The notes beneath the pieces were generated by a model that saw only the letters and a program-made list of their open reading frames with translations, made no database searches and had not been told where the DNA came from. A stretch of DNA of 64,000 nucleotides from Sphingomonas sp. PP-F2F-A104-K0414 (lineage in GTDB: Bacteria; Pseudomonadota; Alphaproteobacteria; Sphingomonadales; Sphingomonadaceae): NCBI RefSeq assembly GCF_004340945.1, contig NZ_SLYD01000008.1, positions 124,001-188,000 of the forward strand, given 5' to 3'. Shown in pieces: positions 43,229 through 50,741 of this stretch (its first letter is position 1; the number at the start of each line of letters is the position of its first letter). The translations under genes and the position numbers were made by a program.

Positions 43229-44160
43229 CCGCGCTACCCACGCCAAGGTTCGACGTCGCCATCATCGGCGAGATCTATGTCGACCACGTCTTCAGCGGCT
43301 TCGCATCCTGGCCGAAGCCGGGCGAGGAGGTCGTCACCGACGCCTATGTTCGCGCGATGGGCGGCGGGGCCGCAGCGACCGCGTGCGGTCTCGCCAGGCT
43401 CGGCCGCACCGTCGCGCTGGTCGGCCTCGTCGGTGCCGACGACCACGACTGGTTCGCGACCGGCCTCGCCCGCTACGGAGTCGTCGCCGACGGGCTGGTC
43501 GTCGGGGATGGCGCGACGGGCACGACGATCAGCGTATCGACCGCGGAGGACCGCTCGTTCTTCACGCATATCGGCGTCAACCATCGGGTCGGCGCGCTCT
43601 GCGCCGGCGTGGGGCTCGCGGTGCTGCGACAGGCGCGCCATGTCCATTTCGCGATGCCCCTGCCGCGCGACGTCGCCGATGCGGTGCTGCCGGTGCTCGC
43701 CGCCGCAGGGATCACCACCTCGCTCGACATGGGTTACCAGCCCGCCTGGCTCGCTGATCCGGCCAACCGACCGACGCTTGCCGCGATCGACCACCTGCTG
43801 CCCAACGAGAAGGAGGCGGAGCTGCTTTGTGGCAGCCCCGACCCCGTCGCCTATTTCGCGCACGCAGCCTTGCTGCCGCTTCGTCATCCGATGCTCAAGC
43901 TCGGCGTGCGCGGTGCCGCGGCGATAGAGTTTGGGCAAATCGTCCGCATCACGCCGCCGTCGGTTATCGCGGTCGACGCGACCGGCGCGGGCGATGCGTT
44001 CGACGCGGGCTTCATCGACGCGCTGCTCGACGGTGGCGACGCCGCCGCCCGCCTGCAACGCGGCTGTATCACCGGCGCCTTGTCGACCCGCAAACCGGGT
44101 GCGCTTGCCGCCATTCCCGACCGTCACGAACTCCGGAGCACCCATGACCGTACCTACTGA
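43225..44160 (+). CDS. PfkB-family carbohydrate kinase
   Basis: This 311-residue kinase of the ribokinase superfamily starts with FDVAIIGEIYVDHVFSGF, has MGGGAAATACGLARLGRTVA as the sugar-binding glycine region, and ends with the catalytic ATP-site signature VDATGAGDAFDAGFIDALLD. The two-Gly start and the GAGDAF motif are intact. It overlaps the permease and the GH4 gene, so it phosphorylates either a transported sugar or the product of GH4. Phosphorylation before GH4 cleavage is an attractive option, since many GH4 enzymes work on phosphorylated glycosides. Confidence 0.88.
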   Translation: MTALPTPRFDVAIIGEIYVDHVFSGFASWPKPGEEVVTDAYVRAMGGGAAATACGLARLGRTVALVGLVGADDHDWFATGLARYGVVADGLVVGDGATGTTISVSTAEDRSFFTHIGVNHRVGALCAGVGLAVLRQARHVHFAMPLPRDVADAVLPVLAAAGITTSLDMGYQPAWLADPANRPTLAAIDHLLPNEKEAELLCGSPDPVAYFAHAALLPLRHPMLKLGVRGAAAIEFGQIVRITPPSVIAVDATGAGDAFDAGFIDALLDGGDAAARLQRGCITGALSTRKPGALAAIPDRHELRSTHDRTY

Positions 44161-45523
44161 CCGCAAACTGACGTTGATCGGTGGCGGCGGCGTCCGCACC
44201 CCCCTCGTCACGTTCGGCGTCAACGAAGCGGCCGAGGCACTCGGCGCGCGCGAGTTGGTGCTGTGGGATCCCGATGCCGACCGGCTCTCGATCATGGCGT
44301 CGCTCGGCCGAGCGATCGTCAAGCAGGAGGGCGGCAGCCTGGTCGTACGCGAGGCATCCTCGATCGAGGACGCGGTCGAGGGCGCATCGTTCGTGATGAA
44401 TAGCATCCGCGTCGGCGGCATCACCGGCCGCGCCGCGGACGAACGCAAGGCGATCGAGCACGGCTATCCGGGGCAGGAAACCACCGGCCCGGCGGGCGCG
44501 GCAATGGCGATGCGCACGGTACCGATCGCGATCGAGCAGGCACGACTGGTTGAACGGCTCAGCCCCGATGCATGGATCGTCAACTTCACCAATCCGGCGG
44601 GCCTGATCACGCAGGCGATCGCGAACCACACCAACGCCAAGATCGTCGGCATCTGCGACACGCCGACCGAGCTGTTCCACAACATCGCGCATGCGCTGGG
44701 CGCGACGCTGGCGGATGTCGAATGCGACTATGTCGGGCTTAACCATCTCGGCTGGGTGCGCGGCATCCGCCTCCACGGCGAGGACGTGTTCGACCGCGTG
44801 CTCGACGACGATGCGGTGCTCGATAAGCTCTATTCCGCGCCGGTGTTCGACAAGGCGATGATCCGCGCGTTGCGGCTGATCCCGACCGAATATCTCTTCT
44901 TCTATTACGAACGCCGCCGCGCGCTCGCCAACCAGTGCAAGCACGGCTCGAGCCGCGGCACCGAGGTCGAGGCACTCAACGTCGAACTGATCGCGACGTT
45001 ACGTGATCGCCTCGGCGCCGACGACGGAGCCGGCGCGATCACCGCCTATGCCGCCTATCTCAACCGCCGTTCGGGCTCGTACATGAAGCTCGAGGCCGAG
45101 GGCGGCTCGGCGTTCCACCCCGATTCGACTTTCGACATCGATCCGTTCCGCGTCGCCAGCGGCTATCACAAGATCGCGATCGACGTGATGAGCGGCCTGA
45201 CCGGCGCGGTGCCCGCGACGATCGTCGTCAATACGCGCAATCTCGGCGCTATACCCGGCTTGCCCGATCGCGACATCGTCGAGACCTCCTCGAGGATCGA
45301 ACGCGACCGCATCACGCCGTTGCCGATCGCGCCGCTACCCGATCCTGCGATCGGCCTCGTCCACGGCATCAAGGCGTACGAGCGCGCCGCGATCGAGGCG
45401 GCATTGACCGGCGAGCGCCCGACCGCGCGAAAAGCGTTGCTGATCCACCCTGCGATCGGTGAATGGGATCCGACCGGCGCTCTGCTCGCGGACCTTCTCG
45501 ACCCGACGTGCCAGCATTGCTGA
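44144..45523 (+). CDS. GH4 NAD-dependent glycosidase
   Basis: GH4 enzymes cleave glycosides by an NAD-dependent redox mechanism with a divalent metal, and many act on 6-phosphoglycosides with either linkage. The 459-residue protein shows the Rossmann opening LTLIGGGGVRTPLV, DAWIVNFTNPAGLITQ, the metal Cys in VGICDTPTELFHN and the metal His in VGLNHLGWVRG. Start ATG 44144 follows a GGAG site and overlaps the kinase by 17 bases. Specificity is not settled from sequence; GlcN-alpha-inositol, free or phosphorylated, is a testable guess. Confidence 0.9.
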   Translation: MTVPTDRKLTLIGGGGVRTPLVTFGVNEAAEALGARELVLWDPDADRLSIMASLGRAIVKQEGGSLVVREASSIEDAVEGASFVMNSIRVGGITGRAADERKAIEHGYPGQETTGPAGAAMAMRTVPIAIEQARLVERLSPDAWIVNFTNPAGLITQAIANHTNAKIVGICDTPTELFHNIAHALGATLADVECDYVGLNHLGWVRGIRLHGEDVFDRVLDDDAVLDKLYSAPVFDKAMIRALRLIPTEYLFFYYERRRALANQCKHGSSRGTEVEALNVELIATLRDRLGADDGAGAITAYAAYLNRRSGSYMKLEAEGGSAFHPDSTFDIDPFRVASGYHKIAIDVMSGLTGAVPATIVVNTRNLGAIPGLPDRDIVETSSRIERDRITPLPIAPLPDPAIGLVHGIKAYERAAIEAALTGERPTARKALLIHPAIGEWDPTGALLADLLDPTCQHC

Positions 45524-45538
45524 TCGGGTGACCGCCCA

Positions 45539-46876
45539 GTGACCACCACCCCGCCCCCGACGCTCAAGCGCACGCTGTCCGCGTTCCACCTCTGGGGGAT
45601 TGCGGTCGGGTTGGTCATTTCGGGCGAATATTTCGGCTGGAGCTATGGCTGGGCGCAGGCGGGGACGCTCGGTTTCCTCGTCACGACCTGCCTGGTGGCG
45701 GCGATGTATCTCGCCTTCATCTTCAGCTTCACCGAACTGACCGTCGCGATCCCGCAAGCGGGCGGACCGTTCGCCTATGCCTACCGGGCATTCGGTCCGG
45801 TCGGCGGCGCGGTGGCGGGGTTCGCCACCTTGGTCGAATTCCTGTTCGCGCCGCCCGCGATCGCGCTGGCGATCGGCGCGTACCTTCACGTCCAGTTTCC
45901 CGGCATCTCGCCACAGTTGTTCGCCGGCTGTGCGTTTGCGGTGTTCGTCGCGCTCAACATCGTCGGGGTGAAGATCGCGGCGACGTTCGAGCTGGTCGTG
46001 ACATTACTCGCGGTCTTCGAACTGCTGGTGTTCATGGGCGTCGTTGCCCCCGCGTTCGAATGGACGAATTTTACGCGTGGCGGATGGGCGGGCGCAGACA
46101 CGTTCACCGCAGGCGCGGTCCCCGGCATCCTCGCTGCGGTGCCGTTCGCAATCTGGTTCTTCCTCGCGATCGAGGGCGTCGCGCTCGCTGCCGAAGAAGC
46201 GCGCGATCCTGCGCGAACCATCCCGGTCGCCTACCTAGCGGGAATCGGCACGCTGACGCTGCTCGCCTTCGGGGTGATGATCCTAGCGGGCGGATCGGGC
46301 GACTGGACGCGGTTGGCGAACCTCAACGATCCCTTGCCGCAGGCAATGGCCGGCGTCGTCGGCCGGTCGAGCGGCTGGCTGCACATGCTGGTCTGGCTTG
46401 GGCTGTTCGGGCTGGTCGCGTCGCTGCACGGGATCATCATGGGCTATGCGCGGCAGATGTTCGCGCTCGCGCGGGCCGGCTACCTGCCCGTGATCCTCGG
46501 CCGCATCCACCCCACGCTACAGACGCCGCATATCGCGACGCTGGCGGGCGCGATCGTCGGGATCGGCGCTATAATGGCGGATGCGCGCTTCTCGCTCGCC
46601 GGACAGTCTCTCACCGCCAGCCTCGTGATTGTCTCCGCGTTCGGCGCGCTCGCGACCTATATCATCAGCATGGCCAGCCTGTTCCACCTGCGCCGCTGCG
46701 AACCCGCGCTCGCCCGCCCCTATCGCGCGCCGTTCTACCCCGCCGCCCCGACACTCGCGCTCATCCTCGCGACCGGTGCGTTCGCGACGATGGCATGGTC
46801 GAACCCGTTGCTATGCGTCTGCTTCGTGGCGATCGTCGGAATCGCCGTCGTAGTCAGCGCGCGAGGCAAAACGTGA
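45539..46876 (+). CDS. eat: Ethanolamine permease-like APC transporter
   Basis: This 445-residue transporter has about twelve membrane segments. The start FHLWGIAVGLVISGEYFGWS followed by YGWAQAGTLGFLVTTCL is strongly reminiscent of ethanolamine permeases (Eat), and FAIWFFLAIEGVALAAEEAR with LHGIIMGYARQMFALAR agrees. It starts with GTG 15 bases after GH4. In a locus that also has EutBC this permease would supply ethanolamine to the lyase. Confidence 0.85.
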   Translation: MTTTPPPTLKRTLSAFHLWGIAVGLVISGEYFGWSYGWAQAGTLGFLVTTCLVAAMYLAFIFSFTELTVAIPQAGGPFAYAYRAFGPVGGAVAGFATLVEFLFAPPAIALAIGAYLHVQFPGISPQLFAGCAFAVFVALNIVGVKIAATFELVVTLLAVFELLVFMGVVAPAFEWTNFTRGGWAGADTFTAGAVPGILAAVPFAIWFFLAIEGVALAAEEARDPARTIPVAYLAGIGTLTLLAFGVMILAGGSGDWTRLANLNDPLPQAMAGVVGRSSGWLHMLVWLGLFGLVASLHGIIMGYARQMFALARAGYLPVILGRIHPTLQTPHIATLAGAIVGIGAIMADARFSLAGQSLTASLVIVSAFGALATYIISMASLFHLRRCEPALARPYRAPFYPAAPTLALILATGAFATMAWSNPLLCVCFVAIVGIAVVVSARGKT

Positions 46877-48681
46877 AACGTCTCGCGCTGTTGCTGGTGC
46901 CTGCATTGATGGGCGCCGCCAATCCACCCCCGATCACGCTCGCGGTCGACGCGACCGATGTCGCGCACGGCATCGTCGCGGTGACCGAGACGCTGCCGAT
47001 CGACCGGGCGGGGCCGCTGACGCTGCGTTATCCACGCTGGATACCGGGCACGCACCGCCCGTCCGGACCGATCGCGCGGATCGCGGGACTGCATTTCAGC
47101 CAAGATGGCCGCACGGTGTCCTGGCAGAGGGACGTGGAGGATCCGTACAGCTTCCACCTCAACCTGCGCGCCGCCACGCCGCTCATCATCCGCTTCGACT
47201 ATCTCTCGCCGACCGACGTTTCGCAGGGCGACGTAACGATGACGCCAGCGATGACGGTCTTGTCGTGGCACACCGTCTCGCTTTACCCCGCCGGGGGCGC
47301 GGTCGGCGATCTTCGCGTGCAGGCCAGCGCCGTATTTCCCGCCGGCTGGCGGTCCGCGACCGCGCTCGCGCCGGGCCTGTCGGGGGACCGCGTCGCCTAT
47401 CCGGCGGTCAGCTACGCAACGCTGGTCGACTCGCCCGTGCTTGCCGCGCGCCACATGCGGTCGGAGACGCTCGCGCCCGACATCCGCCTCGACATCGCCG
47501 CCGACCGGCCCGAGCAACTCGCCGCCACTCCGACGCAGATCGCGCTCCACCGGCAGATGGTGGCGCAAGCGCTCAAGATATTTGGCCGGCCGCCGTTCGA
47601 TCATTACGATCTGCTGCTGTGGCTGTCGGACACGATGGACAACCAGGGCCTCGAACATCGTCGCTCGTCGGAGAATGGCGTCCCGGCGGGCTATTTCACG
47701 CAGTGGCCGCTGATGGCGGCACGGCGCAACCTGCTGGCGCATGAGTTCACGCATGCGTGGAACGGCAAATATCGGCGACCCGCCGACCTGACGACCACCG
47801 ATTACGCACAGCCGATGCACGGCGATCTGCTCTGGCTCTACGAAGGGCAGACGCGGTTCTGGGACTATGTCCTGCAGGCGCGCAGCGGACTGGTATCGCG
47901 GCAGGACACGCTCGACGGTCTGGCCAGGATCGCCGCCTTCTACGCGACCGCGCCCGCGTTCGACTGGCGCAGCATCGGCGACACCACCGCCGACGTGGTG
48001 ATGGCGGATACGCGCGGCTGGCCCGATTATCAGGGATCATCCGATTATTACGAGGCGGGCAAGCTCGTGTGGCTGGAGGCGGACCAGTTGATCCGCGACC
48101 GCACCGCGGGCCGCCGCTCGCTCGACGATTTCGCGAGGACGTTCTTCGCGGCGGATGGCGATCCGAACCACGCCTCACCCTATGCCCGCGCCGACGTCGT
48201 CGCCGCGCTCGGTGCCGTCATGCCCTATGACTGGGACGCGTTCCTGCGCACGCATGTCGAGGAGCCGGGGCGACCGCCGCTCGGCTGGATCGAACGGGGC
48301 GGCTACCGCCTCACCTTCGTCGCCGCGCCGCCACTCTATTGGCGCTCGATCGAGCATCGTGCCGGCGTGATCGACCTGCGCCATTCGATCGGCCTGTCGA
48401 TCGGATCCGGCGGCGCGGTGCGCGAGGTTGCCTGGGATGGTCCGGCGTTTCGGGCAGGCCTCGCCCCCGGCGCGACGCTGCTCCGCGTCGGCACGCGACC
48501 GTATAGCGACGCGGCGCTTCTGGCCGCGATCCGCAGGCGCCGTCCGGTCGCGCTCACAGTCCGCCAGTTGGGTATGCAGCGCCTCGTCACGATCGCGTGG
48601 ACGGGCGGGCTGCGCTATCCGACGCTGGTCCGCGCAGGCCCGGCCCCCGCCGGGCTCGACTCGATGCTGGAGCCACGATGA
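46873..48681 (+). CDS. M61-family metallopeptidase with PDZ domain
   Basis: M61 peptidases (glycyl aminopeptidase type) are zinc enzymes. The 602-residue protein starts at GTG 46873, overlapping the permease stop by four bases, and has a signal peptide (RLALLLVPALMGAANPPP). The zinc motif HEFTHAWN puts His290, Glu291 and His294 in place, with LLWLYEGQTRFWDYVL downstream for the third ligand. A PDZ-like region lies near the C-terminus. In this locus it may trim the peptide remnant attached to the imported molecule. Confidence 0.9.
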   Translation: MKRLALLLVPALMGAANPPPITLAVDATDVAHGIVAVTETLPIDRAGPLTLRYPRWIPGTHRPSGPIARIAGLHFSQDGRTVSWQRDVEDPYSFHLNLRAATPLIIRFDYLSPTDVSQGDVTMTPAMTVLSWHTVSLYPAGGAVGDLRVQASAVFPAGWRSATALAPGLSGDRVAYPAVSYATLVDSPVLAARHMRSETLAPDIRLDIAADRPEQLAATPTQIALHRQMVAQALKIFGRPPFDHYDLLLWLSDTMDNQGLEHRRSSENGVPAGYFTQWPLMAARRNLLAHEFTHAWNGKYRRPADLTTTDYAQPMHGDLLWLYEGQTRFWDYVLQARSGLVSRQDTLDGLARIAAFYATAPAFDWRSIGDTTADVVMADTRGWPDYQGSSDYYEAGKLVWLEADQLIRDRTAGRRSLDDFARTFFAADGDPNHASPYARADVVAALGAVMPYDWDAFLRTHVEEPGRPPLGWIERGGYRLTFVAAPPLYWRSIEHRAGVIDLRHSIGLSIGSGGAVREVAWDGPAFRAGLAPGATLLRVGTRPYSDAALLAAIRRRRPVALTVRQLGMQRLVTIAWTGGLRYPTLVRAGPAPAGLDSMLEPR

Positions 48682-50741
48682 TCGACCATCCCACCCGCCG
48701 GACACTGATCGGCGCCGGACTTGCCGCCGCCACGACGGGCGTGCTGCCCGGTACCGTCTCGAGCGCGATCGGGCGGGCGCTCGCGATCCCCGCCGATGTC
48801 CGCACTGGCACGATCGCCGATGTCGATCATGTCGTGATCCTGATGCAGGAGAATCGCGGCTTCGATCATTATTTCGGCACCTTGCGCGGGGTCCGTGGCT
48901 TTGCCGATCCGCTACCGATTCCGCTCCCCGTTCCAGGGCCGGGAAACCGCGACATCTGGGCGCAGGAAACGACGGACGGCCGCCACGTCGCGCCGTTCCA
49001 TCTGTCGACCGAGGAGCATTTCGCGCTTATGCGGATGGCGGGCACGCCACACACCTGGCCCGATGCGCAGGCGGCGTGGGATCACGGCCGGATGGCGCGC
49101 TGGCCCGCGGCCAAGACCGAACGCTCGCTCGGCCATTACGCACGCGCCGACCTGCCCTTCCAGTTCGCGCTCGCCGAGGCGTTCACGATCTGCGACGCCT
49201 ATCACGCCGCGATCCAGACCGGCACCAACACCAACCGCATCATGCTGTGGACCGGCACCAACGATCCCGCCGGCACGCACGGCGGCCCGGCGATCGGCAA
49301 TTCGCACGACAGCCTGCCCGCCGATGGCGGCTGGCCCGAGGGCTATCGCTGGACAACCTATCCCGAGCGATTGCAGGCCGCCGGCATCGACTGGCGGATC
49401 TATCAGGACATGGCGGACAATTTTACCGACAACCCGCTGGCCGGGTTCGCAGCCTATCGTGGCGCCGCGCCCGGCTCGGCGCTGCACGACCGCGCGATGA
49501 CCACGCACGGGCTTGACCAGTTGCGCGCCGATGTCGTCGGCGGGACGCTGCCGCAAGTGTCGTGGATCATCGCGAATGCGGCCGGGTCCGAGCATCCCGG
49601 CCCGTCGAGCCCGGCGCAGGGTGCCGCCTATACCGCCGCGGTGCTCGAAGCGCTGACCGCCGATCCGAAAATCTGGGCGCGGACCGCGCTGTTCGTGATG
49701 TTCGACGAGAATGACGGCTTCTTCGATCACGTGCCGCCGCCCGCGCCGCCCTCGCCCGACGCGAGCGCACCCGGTGGTTTCGCGGGCGCGTCGAGCATCG
49801 CCACGGCCGCAGACTATCATCATGTCGCCAGCCCCGGCGAGGCCAAGGCCGATACGCCCGAATGTCGCGGCCGCCCTTACGGTCTGGGCCCGCGCGTACC
49901 ATGTTACGTCGTCTCGCCCTGGAGCCGCGGCGGCTGGGTCAATTCGCAGGTCTTCGATCACACCTCGGTGATCCGCTTCCTCGAAACGCGCTTCGGGGTG
50001 GCCGAGCCCAACATCTCGGCGTGGCGCCGCGCGGTGTGCGGCGACCTGACCTCGGCGTTCGACTTCACCCGCGCAAACGGCGCAGCCCCTGCCCCGCTGC
50101 CCGACCCGCGCGCGACCGCCACACGCGCCGCCGCCCTGAAGGGGCAGCCCGAACCGCACGCACCGGCTGCCGGTACGCGCCCGCCACAGGAACCGGGTAT
50201 CCGGCCCTCCCGCGCGCTCCCCTATGATCTGGATGCGACGATCGCGCAGATCGACGCGATGGGCATCACACTCGACCTCGCCTGCCGCGGCGCCCCGGTC
50301 GTCGTCCACGTCTACGATCGCCATCGTCTCGACCAAATCCCGCGGCGCTACACGCTCGCGCCTGGCGACCGCGTGGCGGCGCGCTGGCCGCTCGACGATC
50401 ACGGCCGATATGATCTGTGGCTGCTCGGCCCGAACGGCTTCCATCGCCACTTTGCCGGGCAAGGGACCGACAAGGCCGTATCGTGGCAGCTCGATCCGGC
50501 GCGCGAAACGCTGTCGCTGACGGTGCCATCCGGCCTGAAGGCGGTTTCGCTGCGCCATACCGACGCGCATCGCGGCTGGCGCGGCAACGGGCGGGCACAT
50601 CTGCTGTCCCTCGCGAAAACCGGCGGCTGGTACGATATCTTGGTCACCGACCCCGCCGATCCCGCCTTCCGCCGCCGCCTTGCCGGCCGGCTCGAAACCG
50701 GACGCCCCTCCTGGTCCGAACCACCGCTGTCACGCACATGA
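48678..50741 (+). CDS. Phosphoesterase of the bacterial phospholipase C family, Tat-exported
   Basis: This 687-residue protein belongs to the alkaline phosphatase-like phospholipase C family (phosphocholine-specific PLC). It has a Tat signal (TRRTLIGAGLAAATTGVL), the active-site opening DHVVILMQENRGFDHYFGTL, VMFDENDGFFDHVPPP, and two C-terminal beta domains (VVVHVYDRHRLDQIPRRYTL; WLLGPNGFHRHFAGQG). Known members hydrolyse phosphatidylcholine, sphingomyelin and sometimes phosphoethanolamine lipids. It overlaps its neighbours on both sides by ATGA. In this context a phosphodiester in a GPI-type molecule is a reasonable substrate. Confidence 0.9.
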   Translation: MIDHPTRRTLIGAGLAAATTGVLPGTVSSAIGRALAIPADVRTGTIADVDHVVILMQENRGFDHYFGTLRGVRGFADPLPIPLPVPGPGNRDIWAQETTDGRHVAPFHLSTEEHFALMRMAGTPHTWPDAQAAWDHGRMARWPAAKTERSLGHYARADLPFQFALAEAFTICDAYHAAIQTGTNTNRIMLWTGTNDPAGTHGGPAIGNSHDSLPADGGWPEGYRWTTYPERLQAAGIDWRIYQDMADNFTDNPLAGFAAYRGAAPGSALHDRAMTTHGLDQLRADVVGGTLPQVSWIIANAAGSEHPGPSSPAQGAAYTAAVLEALTADPKIWARTALFVMFDENDGFFDHVPPPAPPSPDASAPGGFAGASSIATAADYHHVASPGEAKADTPECRGRPYGLGPRVPCYVVSPWSRGGWVNSQVFDHTSVIRFLETRFGVAEPNISAWRRAVCGDLTSAFDFTRANGAAPAPLPDPRATATRAAALKGQPEPHAPAAGTRPPQEPGIRPSRALPYDLDATIAQIDAMGITLDLACRGAPVVVHVYDRHRLDQIPRRYTLAPGDRVAARWPLDDHGRYDLWLLGPNGFHRHFAGQGTDKAVSWQLDPARETLSLTVPSGLKAVSLRHTDAHRGWRGNGRAHLLSLAKTGGWYDILVTDPADPAFRRRLAGRLETGRPSWSEPPLSRT

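Noticed and set aside
48678..50741. Calling the phospholipase a true GPI-phospholipase C
   Set aside because: Its sequence belongs to the alkaline phosphatase-like phosphocholine phospholipase family, not to the PI-PLC TIM-barrel family; the GPI link comes only from context.
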